Assembly: GCF_021390495.1 (NCBI RefSeq) | Contig: NZ_JAJEJP010000003.1 | Coordinates: 744,001 to 808,000, forward strand | Direction: 5' to 3' | Length of the DNA stretch: 64,000 nucleotides | Source: Paraburkholderia sp. ZP32-5 | GTDB taxonomy: Bacteria > Pseudomonadota > Gammaproteobacteria > Burkholderiales > Burkholderiaceae | Shown: positions 17,996 to 28,600 of the stretch, piece by piece | How the letters are laid out: each line of letters begins with the position of its first letter | Position numbering within the stretch: the stretch's first letter is position 1 | Position numbers and translations under genes: made by a program | The notes under the pieces: model-generated | What the model saw: only the letters and a program-made list of their open reading frames with translations | Database searches by the model: none | Told to the model about the DNA's origin: nothing

Positions 17996-19165
17996 TTGAA
18001 GACTATTAGCGATATCGAAGATCTTCGACGGATCGCGGCTCGCCGCGTTCCGAGGATGTTCTATGATTTTGTGGATTCCGGTTCGTGGACCGAGCAGACG
18101 TATCAGTTGAATCAGACTTCCTTCAAGGAAATTCTGCTGCGCCAGCGAGTGGGAAGATCGATTGATGGACGTTCGTTGAAATCGAAAATGCTCGGTGTCG
18201 ATGTATCGATGCCGGTTGCTATTGCGCCTATTGGCCTCGCCGGCATGGTTCACGCCGACGGCGAGATTCTGGCGGCGAAGGCAGCAGTAGCCGCCGGCGT
18301 GCGGTATACACTGTCCACGCTCAGCATCGCTTCGCTCGAAGATATCCAGCGCGCGACCGATGCCCCGTTCTGGTTTCAGCTCTATGTGATGCGAGACAAA
18401 CAGTTCCTACTTTCCCTGATCGACCGGGCGAAGGCGGCCGGCTGCGATGCATTGATTCTGACGCTCGATCTGTCGGTATTGGGTAATCGGTTCAAGGACG
18501 CGAAAAACGGCTTGTCGACGCCGCCCAAACTCACTATTTCGAGCCTGTCGAACATGCTGACCAAACCGAAGTGGTGCATGGGGATGCTTCGCACACACCG
18601 TCGCAATCTCGGCAATATCATCGGACATGCAAAAGGGGTGGGGGATGTGCATTCGCTTTCGGGCTGGATCGGGCAGCAGTTGAACCCGGCGCTGAGCTGG
18701 AAAGACATCGAGTGGATCAAGGCGCGCTGGGGCGGCAAGCTCGTCGTCAAAGGTCTGCTCGACGCGGAGGACGCGCAAACCGCAGTGTTGGCCGGCGCGG
18801 ACGCGATTATCGTCAGTAACCACGGTGGCCGTCAGCTCGATGGCGCGCCCGCCAGCGTGGCCGTGTTGCCCGAGATCGTCGATAAGGTGGGCCGCGCAAC
18901 CGAAGTGTGGATCGACGGCGGTATCCGGTCAGGGCAGGACGTTCTCAAAGCCATTGCGCTGGGCGCCAGGGGGGCGCTGATTGGACGCGCGCATCTTTGG
19001 GGGCTCGGCGCCTACGGCGAGGAAGGCGTCAAGCTGGCATTGGAACTAATTCGCAAGGAACTCGATTTGACGATGGCCTTCTGCGGGCACACCGACATCA
19101 ATTCAGTGGATCGCAGCGTCCTGATGGAGAGGACCATTCCCAGAACGGACTACTGCGTGGCGTGA
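17996..19165 (+). CDS. FMN-dependent alpha-hydroxy-acid dehydrogenase (L-lactate dehydrogenase type)
   Basis: The start is the TTG at 17996, preceded by GAAGGAG at 17984-17990; no ATG fits. The 389 residues cover the whole FMN TIM barrel: IAPIGLAGMVHADGE, the flavin-binding WFQLYVMRD, the substrate base His in SNHGGRQLDGAP and the FMN-phosphate segment IDGGIRSGQDVLKAIALGA. Members oxidise L-lactate, glycolate or mandelate to the 2-oxoacid, usually at the inner face of the membrane. It follows the acetohydroxyacid synthase by 87 bases, so it could supply pyruvate to it. Substrate is inferred only. Confidence 0.88.
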   Translation: MKTISDIEDLRRIAARRVPRMFYDFVDSGSWTEQTYQLNQTSFKEILLRQRVGRSIDGRSLKSKMLGVDVSMPVAIAPIGLAGMVHADGEILAAKAAVAAGVRYTLSTLSIASLEDIQRATDAPFWFQLYVMRDKQFLLSLIDRAKAAGCDALILTLDLSVLGNRFKDAKNGLSTPPKLTISSLSNMLTKPKWCMGMLRTHRRNLGNIIGHAKGVGDVHSLSGWIGQQLNPALSWKDIEWIKARWGGKLVVKGLLDAEDAQTAVLAGADAIIVSNHGGRQLDGAPASVAVLPEIVDKVGRATEVWIDGGIRSGQDVLKAIALGARGALIGRAHLWGLGAYGEEGVKLALELIRKELDLTMAFCGHTDINSVDRSVLMERTIPRTDYCVA

Positions 19166-19289
19166 CCCTGTTTGACCACCGGGGTGGCGCGCGTTCGTCA
19201 CCGCGCGGGGGGCCGTCAATCGTGCGTGTCGCCGTGCTCGTAGCAGGTGGATGACCGAATCGCAGCGTAGCTGGCACGGAGCCTCTGCG

Positions 19290-20243
19290 TCAGCCAGCGG
19301 GCTCGGTCGGTTCGCTTCCCGGCCATTGTCCGTGCAAGGACAGCGACTGCATGACATCGCGGAGCATTGCGCTGACCGCTCGTTTTGCATTGGTTAGCGG
19401 CAGTTCGCGCGACATGCAGATGCCGAGAACGCGCTCAAGTGGGACCGTGCCGATTCGATGCGCGAAGAGTGTGCCGACATCGACTTCGTCTTTCACCAGA
19501 GCAAGCGGAAGTATCGCCGTGGCGACACCCGCCTGCACGGCACTCTTCATCACGTGCACGGAATTGATTTCCGCCAGCAACGGAGGGCACGGCAGACCTT
19601 CGGCTGCGAATCGGTCTTCGACGACGGCCCGAGTGCAATGGCCATGTTGTGTGGCGGCCATCACGAGCGGATACCTCGAAATCTCTTCCAGCCGTATGGC
19701 ATCGGAGCCCGAGGGCGCCGCGTGGTGCTTGCCCCGGATCCAAAAAAACTCTTCCCGAAGCACCGGACTGAATTCCAGATCGGCCGACATCGGTATGTTC
19801 GCCGTAAAGATCGCGAGGTCGACCAGACCCTGGCGCAACTGATCGAGAAGATTTCCGGAGAGTTCCTCGTTCACATGCAGCAGCACGCCCGGTAGCGTTT
19901 CTCGCGTGGCCTGAAGCAGCGGCAATGCCAACGCGACGGACGCGCTTTGCGGAACCCCGAGTGTGACCGAGCCGGTAATCGCGTCAGTCGAGACGCGAAC
20001 TGCATGGCAGGCGTCGTTGAGCTGCTTGAGGATCGCCTTCGCGTAGTCGTAGAAGATCTGACCCGACTCGGTCACCCGTACTCCCGTTCGGGTTCGTATC
20101 AACAATGGCGAACCGAGTTCCGCCTCGAGGTCCGCGATCTGTCTGCTCAAGGCCGACTGCGCGATGAAGAGCCGTTGCGCGGCATTGGAGATGCTGCCGC
20201 TTTCCACGATGACGACGAAGTACTTGATCTGCCGGAGTTCCAT
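19290..20243 (-). CDS. LysR-family transcriptional regulator (Nac/Cbl-like N-terminus)
   Basis: The start at 20243 begins directly with the conserved MELRQIKYFVVIVESGSIS. The frame is open upstream, but that extension is unlike the family. The 317-residue protein has its helix-turn-helix at AAQRLFIAQSALSRQIADLE and the usual effector-binding domain. It is convergent with the hydroxy-acid dehydrogenase and divergent from the MFS carrier at 20578, which is the likeliest target. Inducer unknown. Confidence 0.88.
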   Translation of the reverse strand: MELRQIKYFVVIVESGSISNAAQRLFIAQSALSRQIADLEAELGSPLLIRTRTGVRVTESGQIFYDYAKAILKQLNDACHAVRVSTDAITGSVTLGVPQSASVALALPLLQATRETLPGVLLHVNEELSGNLLDQLRQGLVDLAIFTANIPMSADLEFSPVLREEFFWIRGKHHAAPSGSDAIRLEEISRYPLVMAATQHGHCTRAVVEDRFAAEGLPCPPLLAEINSVHVMKSAVQAGVATAILPLALVKDEVDVGTLFAHRIGTVPLERVLGICMSRELPLTNAKRAVSAMLRDVMQSLSLHGQWPGSEPTEPAG

Positions 20244-20577
20244 TGGGAATGTTGACGACCGAGTGGGACTGAATGAAAAGTCTGCGAGCCGAAGGCTGCG
20301 GCCCCGATGAAGGTATCGCGCTTGATTCCGCAGATCATGCATCCAGAGTGGAGCGCGGCGCAACCATTTTTCGGCACGGTCTGGCCCGGCCCGGCGGTGT
20401 GGCGCGTGTGAAGCGCCGGGGCAATCGAGCGATCGCAAACGGAGATGACGGCATCTCTCATTCCTATGTCCCGGCGAGGGAAAACACCGAAGCTTCGAGC
20501 TATCCTCGCGCCGACAATGCTCTAACCGATGGGCTATCGATTCCGTCGTACTAAATCAAATATGGAAGGAGACAGGT
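20244..20577. promoter_or_regulatory. Divergent control region, LysR / ACS transporter
   Basis: This 334-bp gap lies between two divergent genes and contains no convincing coding frame. It should hold both promoters and a LysR site. The transporter has a strong GGAAGGAGACAGGT leader just before its ATG. I did not find a clear dyad or a -35/-10 pair. Confidence 0.35.
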
Positions 20578-21888
20578 ATGGAAGGAGCGACGCTTCTCGC
20601 TGATGTAGGCGCCGTGCGCAATATCGAAAACCGCGCCTATGCGAAAACGGGCTGGCGAATTATCCCGGTTCTGCTTATTTGCGGTTTGCTCGCGTATCTC
20701 GATCGCGTCAATGTCGGCTTCGCGAAATTGCAGATGCTGGACAGCCTGGGATTCAACGAGACGGTTTATGGGCTGGGTGCAGGTATCTTCTTTATCGGGT
20801 ACTTCATTTTCGAGGTGCCGAGTAACCTGATCCTCTATCGGGTCGGGCCGCGCCGCTGGATCGCCCGCATCGCGATCACGTGGGGCCTGCTGTCGGTCGC
20901 CATGATGTTCGTTCGTACGCCGCTGGCGTTCTATGTGCTGCGTTTCCTGCTTGGCGCCGCGGAAGCCGGCTTCTATCCTGGCATGATCCTGTATCTGACC
21001 TATTGGTATCCCGCGCAACGGCGCGGTAAGGTCATGGCCATCTTCCTGACGTCCGTGCCGATCTCGGGAATCGTTGGGGGACCGCTGTCGGGGTGGGTCA
21101 TGCACTCGCTTTCCGGTGTACACGGGCTCGGCGGCTGGCAATGGCTCTTTCTTGTCGAAGGCATTCCGTCGGTTCTGATGGGCATCGTGGTGCTGTTCGT
21201 GCTGAAAGACAGTGTTGCACAGGCAGACTGGTTGACAAGTGAAGAGAAAAATATTCTGACGGCCAATGTCGAAGCAGACGGCAAGCAGAAGGAGCATGTG
21301 TCGTTCGCGGCCGCACTCAGGAACGCGCGCATCTGGCTGCTATGCATCACGTACTTCTGCATCATGATGGGCGTGACCGCGATGATTTTCTGGATGCCGT
21401 CGATCATCAACGCGTCCGGTGTCAAGGATCCGCTTCAGATCGGCATCTATTCGGCGATTCCCTATCTGTGCGCCGTGATCGGCATGATCGGCTTCGGCAT
21501 CAGTTCGGATCGGCTGCATGAACGCAGATGGCATGTTGCGATTCCGTGCGCGCTTGGAGCGATCGGCCTCATTGCGAGTACCACGCTCAGTGCGAATCTG
21601 GTCATGACGGTCATATCGCTGTCGCTCGCCATCACGGGGGTTCTCTCGGCGTTGACGATGTTCTGGGGCTGCCCGACCGCTATTTTCAAAGGTGTCGCGG
21701 CGGCCGGCGGAATTGCTCTGATCAATAGCGTGGGCAACCTCGCGGGTTTCGTCAGTCCGTACATGATCGGCTATATCAAGGATGCGACCGCCAGCACGAA
21801 TATCGGTGTAGCGGTGGTCGCAGCCTTCCTCGCGTTCGGATCGCTTCTTATTTTCGCGGCCGCGCCTGCTCGTCTCGTCAATCGCTGA
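20578..21888 (+). CDS. MFS transporter, anion:cation symporter (ACS) family
   Basis: A 436-residue, twelve-segment inner-membrane carrier. The first helix region has LLAYLDRVNVGFAKL, and FFIGYFIFEVPSNLI plus FLLGAAEAGFYPGMILYLTYWYP are the hallmarks of the ACS group (hexuronate, phthalate, tartrate and allantoate porters). AAGGAGACAGGT precedes the ATG. The substrate is most likely an organic anion. With the neighbouring hydroxy-acid dehydrogenase, a hydroxy-acid is a reasonable guess, but nothing in the sequence proves it. Confidence 0.88.
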   Translation: MEGATLLADVGAVRNIENRAYAKTGWRIIPVLLICGLLAYLDRVNVGFAKLQMLDSLGFNETVYGLGAGIFFIGYFIFEVPSNLILYRVGPRRWIARIAITWGLLSVAMMFVRTPLAFYVLRFLLGAAEAGFYPGMILYLTYWYPAQRRGKVMAIFLTSVPISGIVGGPLSGWVMHSLSGVHGLGGWQWLFLVEGIPSVLMGIVVLFVLKDSVAQADWLTSEEKNILTANVEADGKQKEHVSFAAALRNARIWLLCITYFCIMMGVTAMIFWMPSIINASGVKDPLQIGIYSAIPYLCAVIGMIGFGISSDRLHERRWHVAIPCALGAIGLIASTTLSANLVMTVISLSLAITGVLSALTMFWGCPTAIFKGVAAAGGIALINSVGNLAGFVSPYMIGYIKDATASTNIGVAVVAAFLAFGSLLIFAAAPARLVNR

Positions 21889-21934
21889 ACGACGCACGTG
21901 AGCTGCATTGCGTTTGTCTGCGTGTCTGCATCGA

Positions 21935-21987
21935 GGTTTTCGTCGCCGACGAAAACCACAACCGGTATTGGCTCGATGCCGGTTGTG
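21935..21987. terminator. Two tandem hairpins between convergent genes, candidate bidirectional terminator
   Basis: GGTTTTCGTCG and CGACGAAAACC (21935-21957) form a tight stem with A/T-rich flanks on each side. CACAACCGG and CCGGTTGTG (21957-21987) form a second stem with a 13-base loop. The position between the MFS carrier and the convergent LysR gene fits termination in both directions. Neither stem has a classical U-tract directly after it. Confidence 0.4.
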
Positions 21988-22038
21988 ATTCGCTAACCTT
22001 GCGGCGCAAATTGCAGGCCCATTGATTCCATCGATTGG

Positions 22039-22989
22039 CTAGAACGACTGAAATTTCATCACCGGACTTTCCCCGAGCAGGAAGGGCCGGTTCAACTCTG
22101 CGGTCTCACGCAGGAAATCCCACAGCGCGGATATCCGCCGCAGATTTCGCAAATCCTCCCGGCAACACAACCAGAACCGGCGGGTGATGACCAATTCGTC
22201 CGGAAAAACCGCGCTCAGCCGCGGATCCGCCTCGGCGATGAAGCACGGCAGGATGGCCAGCGCCTTGCCTTGCAACGCTGCGTGATATTGCGCCACGATG
22301 CTCGTCGTGGACAGATTCGCCGTTGCGTCCGGGATGGTCCGATCGAGATAAAGCAGCTCGGGACTAAAAGCCAGATCGGTGACGTAGTTCAGATACTTGT
22401 GCCGGCGCAAATCCTGCATGTTCGACGACACGGGGTGGTCGCGCAAATACTCGGTGGTGCCATACAGCCTGAGCGCGTAGTCGCACAGTTTGGTCTGCAC
22501 ATACTGCCCGCGTTCGGGACGTTCGAGCAGGATCGCGATATCCGCTTCGCGCTTGGACAGGCTGACGAAGTGCGGAACGGGCAGCAGATCAATCGAGATT
22601 TCTGGGTGCGCCGCGGCAAAGCGCGCGAGTTGAGGCGCAAGGAAGAAGGAACCAAATCCTTCGGTCGAGCCGATTCTGACGTGTCCCGACAGCAGATCAG
22701 CGCCGCCGATAAATTGCTCGCTGGCCAGTTGCACTTCGCTCTCGATCCTGTCCGCGTGACAGAGCAGCCGCAGACCTTCCGCGGTCAACACGAAGCCCCG
22801 TGATCGCGATTTCTCGAACAACACCGTACGCAGCGAGTTCTCGAGTTCGCGCACCCTGCGCGCGACCGTGGTGTGATCGACTTCGAGGCGTTTTGCGGCC
22901 GCGCTGATAGTTTGGGTCCTTGCGACCGCAAGGAAATAGCGAAGGTCGTCCCAATCGATTCCGAGAAAGCCGCTTGTGGATTTTTGCAT
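22039..22989 (-). CDS. LysR-family transcriptional regulator
   Basis: A 316-residue protein with an N-terminal helix-turn-helix (DLRYFLAVARTQTISAAAKR, then VDHTTVARRVRELE) and a LysR effector domain that contains the common HVRIGSTEGFGSFFLAPQLA segment. The DHTTVARR recognition-helix variant is found in a LysR group that sits beside dehydrogenases. It is divergent from mmsA across 166 bp and is the obvious candidate regulator of the mmsAB block. The effector could be a valine-pathway intermediate, by inference. Confidence 0.88.
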   Translation of the reverse strand: MQKSTSGFLGIDWDDLRYFLAVARTQTISAAAKRLEVDHTTVARRVRELENSLRTVLFEKSRSRGFVLTAEGLRLLCHADRIESEVQLASEQFIGGADLLSGHVRIGSTEGFGSFFLAPQLARFAAAHPEISIDLLPVPHFVSLSKREADIAILLERPERGQYVQTKLCDYALRLYGTTEYLRDHPVSSNMQDLRRHKYLNYVTDLAFSPELLYLDRTIPDATANLSTTSIVAQYHAALQGKALAILPCFIAEADPRLSAVFPDELVITRRFWLCCREDLRNLRRISALWDFLRETAELNRPFLLGESPVMKFQSF

Positions 22990-23155
22990 AACTGATGGGC
23001 GATTTAGGTCATTCCACGTGCAAATTCAGCTCACTATACTCGACCGCATCTCAGGCTCAAAGCTGCGCCGCGAAATAAACGCAGTCCGAAAAGAGATCCT
23101 GGTCGAAGTCAAATTTCGGCGCATCTTCGCGCCGGTAACTGGAGAGAGTTAGAAA

Positions 23156-24682
23156 ATGAATGCGGTGACATCCGAAGCAAACCTGAAAGTCTCGAAGGTA
23201 CCGTTGTTGATCAACGGCGAGTTCGCCGAGTCGCGCACGACGCAATGGCGCGATGTCGTAAATCCGGCGACTCAGGAGATTCTCGCGCAGGTACCGTTCG
23301 CGACGGCCGCGGAGGTCGACGCCGCCATTGAAACCGCGCATGTGGCTTTTGCTTCGTGGCGCAATACGTCGATCGGCGCAAGGATGCGGGTCATGCTGAA
23401 GTTTCAGGCGCTCGTGCGCGAGAACATGTCGCGTATTGCGAAGGTGCTGACGGCCGAGCAAGGCAAGACGCTGCCCGATGCGGAAGGCGATATTTTCCGC
23501 GGCCTCGAAGTGGTCGAACATGCGTGTTCCATCGGCACGCTGCAGTTGGGCGAATTTGCGGAGAGCGTTGCCGGTGGTGTCGATACCTATACGCTGCGTC
23601 AGCCGATCGGCGTCTGCGCCGGTATTACACCATTCAATTTCCCGGCGATGATTCCGCTGTGGATGTTCCCGATGGCGATCGTTTGCGGCAATACATTCGT
23701 GCTGAAGCCGTCCGAGCAGGATCCGCTGTCGACGATGGAACTCGTGAAGCTTGCCATCGAAGCAGGCGTGCCGAAGGGGGTGCTGAACGTGGTGCATGGC
23801 GGCAAGGACGTCGTGGATGCACTGTGCACACATCCGCGCGTACAGGCTGTGTCGTTTGTCGGATCGACCGCGGTCGGAGAGCACGTGTACCGCCTTGCCA
23901 GCGAACACGGCAAGCGCGCGCAGTCGATGATGGGCGCGAAGAACCATGCTGTCGTGCTGCCGGACGCAAATCGCGAGCAGGCATTGAACGCGCTCGTCGG
24001 CGCTGGTTTCGGCGCGGCGGGCCAGCGCTGCATGGCGACTTCGGTGGTGGTGCTGGTGGGTGCGGCTCAGCAATGGCTGCCCGAACTCGTGGAGAAATCG
24101 AAAGCACTGAAAGTGAACGCGGGCCACGAGCCGAAAACGGATGTCGGGCCAGTGGTATCCCGATCGGCGAGAGCTCGCATTCTGCAGTTGATCGAACAGG
24201 GCGTCAGCGAAGGAGCGACGCTTGCGCTGGATGGCCGCCAGATCAGAGTACACGGCTACGAAGATGGCAACTTCATCGGCCCCTGCATTTTCACTGACGT
24301 CACCCCACAGATGAGCGTCTATACGAATGAGATCTTCGGCCCGGTTCTCGTGGTACTGGGCGTCGACACGCTCGATGAAGCGATCGAACTGGTGAATGCC
24401 AATCCGTTCGGCAATGGCGTGGGTCTCTTCACGCAAAGCGGCGCCGCGGCACGTAAATTCCAGCACGAAATCGACGTCGGCCAGGTGGGCATCAACATTC
24501 CTATTCCGGTGCCCGTGCCATTGTTCAGCTTTACCGGCTCGCGCGGCTCGAAGCTCGGCGATCTCGGCCCGTACGGCAAGCAGGTCGTGCAGTTTTACAC
24601 GCAGACCAAAACCGTGACCGCTCGCTGGTTCGACGACGCGACCGTCAACGACGGCGTCAATACGACGATCAGTCTGCGCTAA
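23156..24682 (+). CDS. mmsA: CoA-acylating methylmalonate-semialdehyde dehydrogenase
   Basis: A 508-residue protein that matches MmsA closely: TPFNFPAMIPLWMFPMAI for the cofactor site, FVGSTAVGEHVYRLAS, the MMGAKNHAVVLPDA region where the usual catalytic Glu is replaced by Asn as expected for CoA-acylating enzymes, and the nucleophile Cys in AAGQRCMA. It converts methylmalonate semialdehyde, NAD+ and CoA to propionyl-CoA and CO2, the last step of valine catabolism. mmsB follows after 23 bases. The C-terminal part (PVPVPLFSFTGSRGSKLGD) is typical. Confidence 0.95.
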   Translation: MNAVTSEANLKVSKVPLLINGEFAESRTTQWRDVVNPATQEILAQVPFATAAEVDAAIETAHVAFASWRNTSIGARMRVMLKFQALVRENMSRIAKVLTAEQGKTLPDAEGDIFRGLEVVEHACSIGTLQLGEFAESVAGGVDTYTLRQPIGVCAGITPFNFPAMIPLWMFPMAIVCGNTFVLKPSEQDPLSTMELVKLAIEAGVPKGVLNVVHGGKDVVDALCTHPRVQAVSFVGSTAVGEHVYRLASEHGKRAQSMMGAKNHAVVLPDANREQALNALVGAGFGAAGQRCMATSVVVLVGAAQQWLPELVEKSKALKVNAGHEPKTDVGPVVSRSARARILQLIEQGVSEGATLALDGRQIRVHGYEDGNFIGPCIFTDVTPQMSVYTNEIFGPVLVVLGVDTLDEAIELVNANPFGNGVGLFTQSGAAARKFQHEIDVGQVGINIPIPVPVPLFSFTGSRGSKLGDLGPYGKQVVQFYTQTKTVTARWFDDATVNDGVNTTISLR

Positions 24683-24705
24683 CGTTCGATCCCGGAGACA
24701 GCATT

Positions 24706-25611
24706 ATGAAAATCGGCTTCATCGGGCTCGGCAATATGGGCGCACCCATGGCCCTCAATCTTCTAAAAGCGGGACATGTACTGAATGTCTTCGATCTGAA
24801 TTCTGAATCGGTTCAGACACTCGTGCGCGCCGGCGCGACGGCGACAGTGTCGCCCGGCGTAGCCGTGACGGGTGTCGAGTGCGTGATCACCATGCTTCCC
24901 GCGGCGGCACACGTAAAAAGCGTGCTGACTGGTGAGGACGGTGTGCTGGGCGCGGTTCCGGAAGGCGTCTTCATCATCGACTGCAGCACGATCGATCCCG
25001 CGACGGTCAAGGCGATGGCGCAGGCCGCCGAAGCGCACGGCAGTGTCTTTGTCGATGCTCCGGTGTCGGGCGGGACGGGCGGTGCAATGGCGGGTACGCT
25101 GACATTCATGGTCGGTGCTAGTGCAGCCGCTTTCGAGAAGGTCAGGCCACTACTCCAGGTGATGGGCAAGAACATCGTCCATTGCGGCGAAACGTCGACG
25201 GGGCAGGTTGCGAAGATCTGCAACAACCTCGTGCTGGGCATCACGATGGCCGGCGTTTCGGAGGCGATGGCGCTCGGTGAGGCGCTGGGCATCGACGCTA
25301 ATGTACTGGCCGGCATCATCAACACGTCGACCGGCCGTTGCTGGAGTTCCGATACCTACAACCCGTTTCCCGGGGTGCTCGATTCAGCGCCGTCGTCGCG
25401 TGGCTATACCGGCGGGTTCGGTACGGATCTAATGCTGAAAGATCTGGGTCTCGCGACGGATGCCGCGAAGTTTGCGCGGCAGCCGGCTTACCTTGGCGCA
25501 TTGTCGCAGCAGCTCTATCAGACGTTAAGCGCACGAGGCGAAGGGCGCCTCGATTTTTCCGCGGTGATTAATCTGTACCGCCGCGAACAGCCCGTTGCTC
25601 AACAGTCCTGA
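24706..25611 (+). CDS. mmsB: 3-hydroxyisobutyrate dehydrogenase
   Basis: A 301-residue beta-hydroxyacid dehydrogenase. It has the N-terminal NAD motif GLGNMGAPMALNL, the substrate-binding segment DAPVSGGTGGA and the catalytic Lys in GQVAKICNN. It oxidises 3-hydroxyisobutyrate to methylmalonate semialdehyde, which MmsA then uses, so the two genes are consecutive in pathway and on the DNA. The length and sequence are normal for MmsB. Confidence 0.94.
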   Translation: MKIGFIGLGNMGAPMALNLLKAGHVLNVFDLNSESVQTLVRAGATATVSPGVAVTGVECVITMLPAAAHVKSVLTGEDGVLGAVPEGVFIIDCSTIDPATVKAMAQAAEAHGSVFVDAPVSGGTGGAMAGTLTFMVGASAAAFEKVRPLLQVMGKNIVHCGETSTGQVAKICNNLVLGITMAGVSEAMALGEALGIDANVLAGIINTSTGRCWSSDTYNPFPGVLDSAPSSRGYTGGFGTDLMLKDLGLATDAAKFARQPAYLGALSQQLYQTLSARGEGRLDFSAVINLYRREQPVAQQS

Positions 25612-25678
25612 CCCGAGACGCGGTATGACGGCGGGTGCAGGTTCGCACCCGTCAGTCGATATAACTACTCAATACCCA

Positions 25679-28600
25679 ATGGATTACGCACCGATCAAGT
25701 CATTGCTCGTAGCCAATCGCTCTGAGATTGCCATTCGCGTGATGCGCGCTGCGGCGGAACTGGATATCCGCACGGTCGCGATCTACGCGCAGGAAGACCG
25801 TCTTGCGCTTCATCGTTTCAAAGCCGACGAAAGCTATCTGGTCGGCAAGGGCAAGAAGCCGCTCGCCGCTTATCTGGATATCGACGACGTATTGCGGATC
25901 GCTGTCCAGGCGAAGGTCGATGCGATTCATCCGGGCTACGGCTTTCTGTCGGAAAACCCGGATTTCGCTGAGGCAGTGATTGCAGCCGGTATCCGCTGGA
26001 TCGGGCCGTCGCCACACATCATGCGCATGCTTGGCAACAAGGTGGCTGCGCGCAATGCGGCAGTCGCGGCCGGCGTACCCGTGATGCCCGCCACCGATCC
26101 ATTGCCGCATGACCTCGAAACCTGCAAGCAGCTCGCGAATGAGATCGGCTATCCACTGATGCTGAAAGCGAGTTGGGGCGGCGGCGGACGCGGTATGCGC
26201 ATCCTCGAAAGTGAGCAGGATCTGGAAGCGGCGCTCGCCGCCGCGCGGCGCGAAGCGTTGTCGGCGTTCGGTAACGACGAAGTGTATGTGGAGAAGCTGG
26301 TTCGTCGCGCACGCCACGTCGAGGTTCAGGTACTCGGTGATCTGCACGACAATCTCGTGCATCTGTACGAGCGTGACTGCACCGTGCAGCGACGCAACCA
26401 GAAGGTGGTCGAACGGTCACCGGCACCGTACCTGAACGATGCGAGCCGTGCGTTGCTATGCGAGTCCGCGCTGCGGCTGATGCGCGCGGTCGGCTACACG
26501 CACGCTGGCACCGTAGAGTTTCTGATGGATGCGGATTCCGGGCAGTTCTATTTCATTGAAGTCAATCCGCGCATTCAGGTCGAACATACGGTCACTGAGA
26601 TGGTGACTGGCATCGACATCGTGAAGGCCCAGATTCGCGTGACGGAAGGCGGCGCGATTGGCGTGACGGGCGATCGATCGAACAGCGGCGACCGAACCGG
26701 CACGCATGGCGCCGCGGTGCCGCATCAGTCCGACATTGCACTCAACGGGCATGCGCTGCAATGCCGCATTACGACTGAAGATCCTGAAAACAGCTTTCTG
26801 CCCGATTATGGGCAACTGACCGCGTATCGCAGCGCGGCCGGCTTCGGGGTTCGGCTGGACGCCGGCACCGCCTACGCCGGAGCAGTCATCACGCCGTACT
26901 ACGATTCGCTGCTGGTCAAGGTCACGACTTGGGCGCCGCACGCGGATGAGACGATCAGAAGAATGGACCGTGCATTGCGCGAGTTTCGCATTCGTGGCGT
27001 CGCGTCCAACTTGCGATTCCTCGAAAACGTGATCAATCACCCGGATTTTCGGCGCGGCGACGTGACGACACGTTTTATCGACCAGACGCCGGCATTGCTT
27101 GAATTCACAAAGCGGCGCGACCGAGCGACGAAACTGCTGCGCTATCTGGGCGAGGTGAGCATCAACGGTCATCCCGAGTTGAAGGGACGCACGCTGCCGC
27201 ACTTGCTTCATTCCGAGCCGCTTTTACCGGTCGCCGCGAGCAGCATCGCCGGGCCCGTTCCAACAGGGACGCGTGATCTGCTGCGTGAGCTCGGCGCGAA
27301 AAAATTCGCGCAATGGATGTTGGACCAGAAGCGTGTTCTGATGACCGACACGTCGATGCGAGATGCTCACCAGTCGCTATTCGCCACCCGTTTGCGCACC
27401 GCCGATATGTTGCCGATTGCGCCGTACTACGCGCGCAATCTGTCGCAACTTTTTTCTATGGAATGTTGGGGTGGCGCCACGTTCGACGTTGCATTGCGAT
27501 TTCTGAAGGAGGATCCATGGCAGCGTCTCGCGCTACTGCGCGAACGCGTGCCCAACATCCTGTTCCAGATGTTGCTGAGAGGGTCGAACGCGGTTGGCTA
27601 TACCAACTATGCGGATAACGTCGTGCGCTTTTTCGTGCGGCAGGCGGCGCAAACGGGCGTCGACCTCTTTCGCGTGTTCGATTCGCTGAACTGGGTCGAC
27701 AACATGCGCGTCGCGATCGACGCGGTATGCGAGACCGGCGCGCTGTGCGAAGGCGCGATCTGCTACACCGGCGACATTTTCGACCGGTCGCGGCCGAAAT
27801 ACGATCTGCGCTATTACGTGAAGATCGCAAAAGAACTACAGCGTGTGGGCGTGCACGTGCTGGGTATCAAGGACATGGCGGGAATCTGCCGTCCGTCGGC
27901 CGCGGCGGCGCTCGTCACCGCGCTGAAGGAGGAGACCGGCTTGCCGGTGCACTTCCATACCCACGACACGAGCGGCGCGGCCGCCGCGTCGGTGATCGCG
28001 GCGATCGACGCAGGGTGCGACGCCGTCGATGGCGCGCTCGACGCAATGAGCGGTCTGACGTCGCAGCCGAATCTTTCGAGCATCGCGGCAGCACTGGCAG
28101 GTTCTCCACGCGATCCCGGACTCGATCCTCATCGTCTGCACGAGGCGTCGATGTACTGGGAGGGCGTGCGGCGTTACTACGCGCCGTTCGAGTCGGATAT
28201 CCGCGCGGGAACCGCGGATGTCTACAATCACGAGATGCCGGGCGGCCAATACACGAATCTGCGGGAGCAGGCGCGCGCGCTCGGCATCGATCATCGCTGG
28301 ACCGAGGTGTCTCGCGCGTACGCGGACGTGAACCGGATGTTCGGTGACATCGTCAAGGTCACGCCGACGTCGAAAGTCGTCGGAGACATGGCGCTGATGA
28401 TGGTGGCGAACGATCTGAGTGTCAGCGATGTGTGCAGCCCCGGCAAGGAAGTCGCGTTTCCGGCATCGGTCGTGTCGCTGTTCAAAGGCGAACTCGGCTT
28501 TCCGCCTGATGGTTTCCCGCGGGAATTGTCGCGAAAAATCCTGCGCGCGGAACCGCCGGACGCCTATCGGCCGGGCGACCTGATACCGGATGCGGATCTC

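Noticed and set aside
23057..24466. A 469-codon open frame antisense to mmsA
   Set aside because: Same shadow effect; composition is not protein-like and the sense strand encodes MmsA with all motifs.
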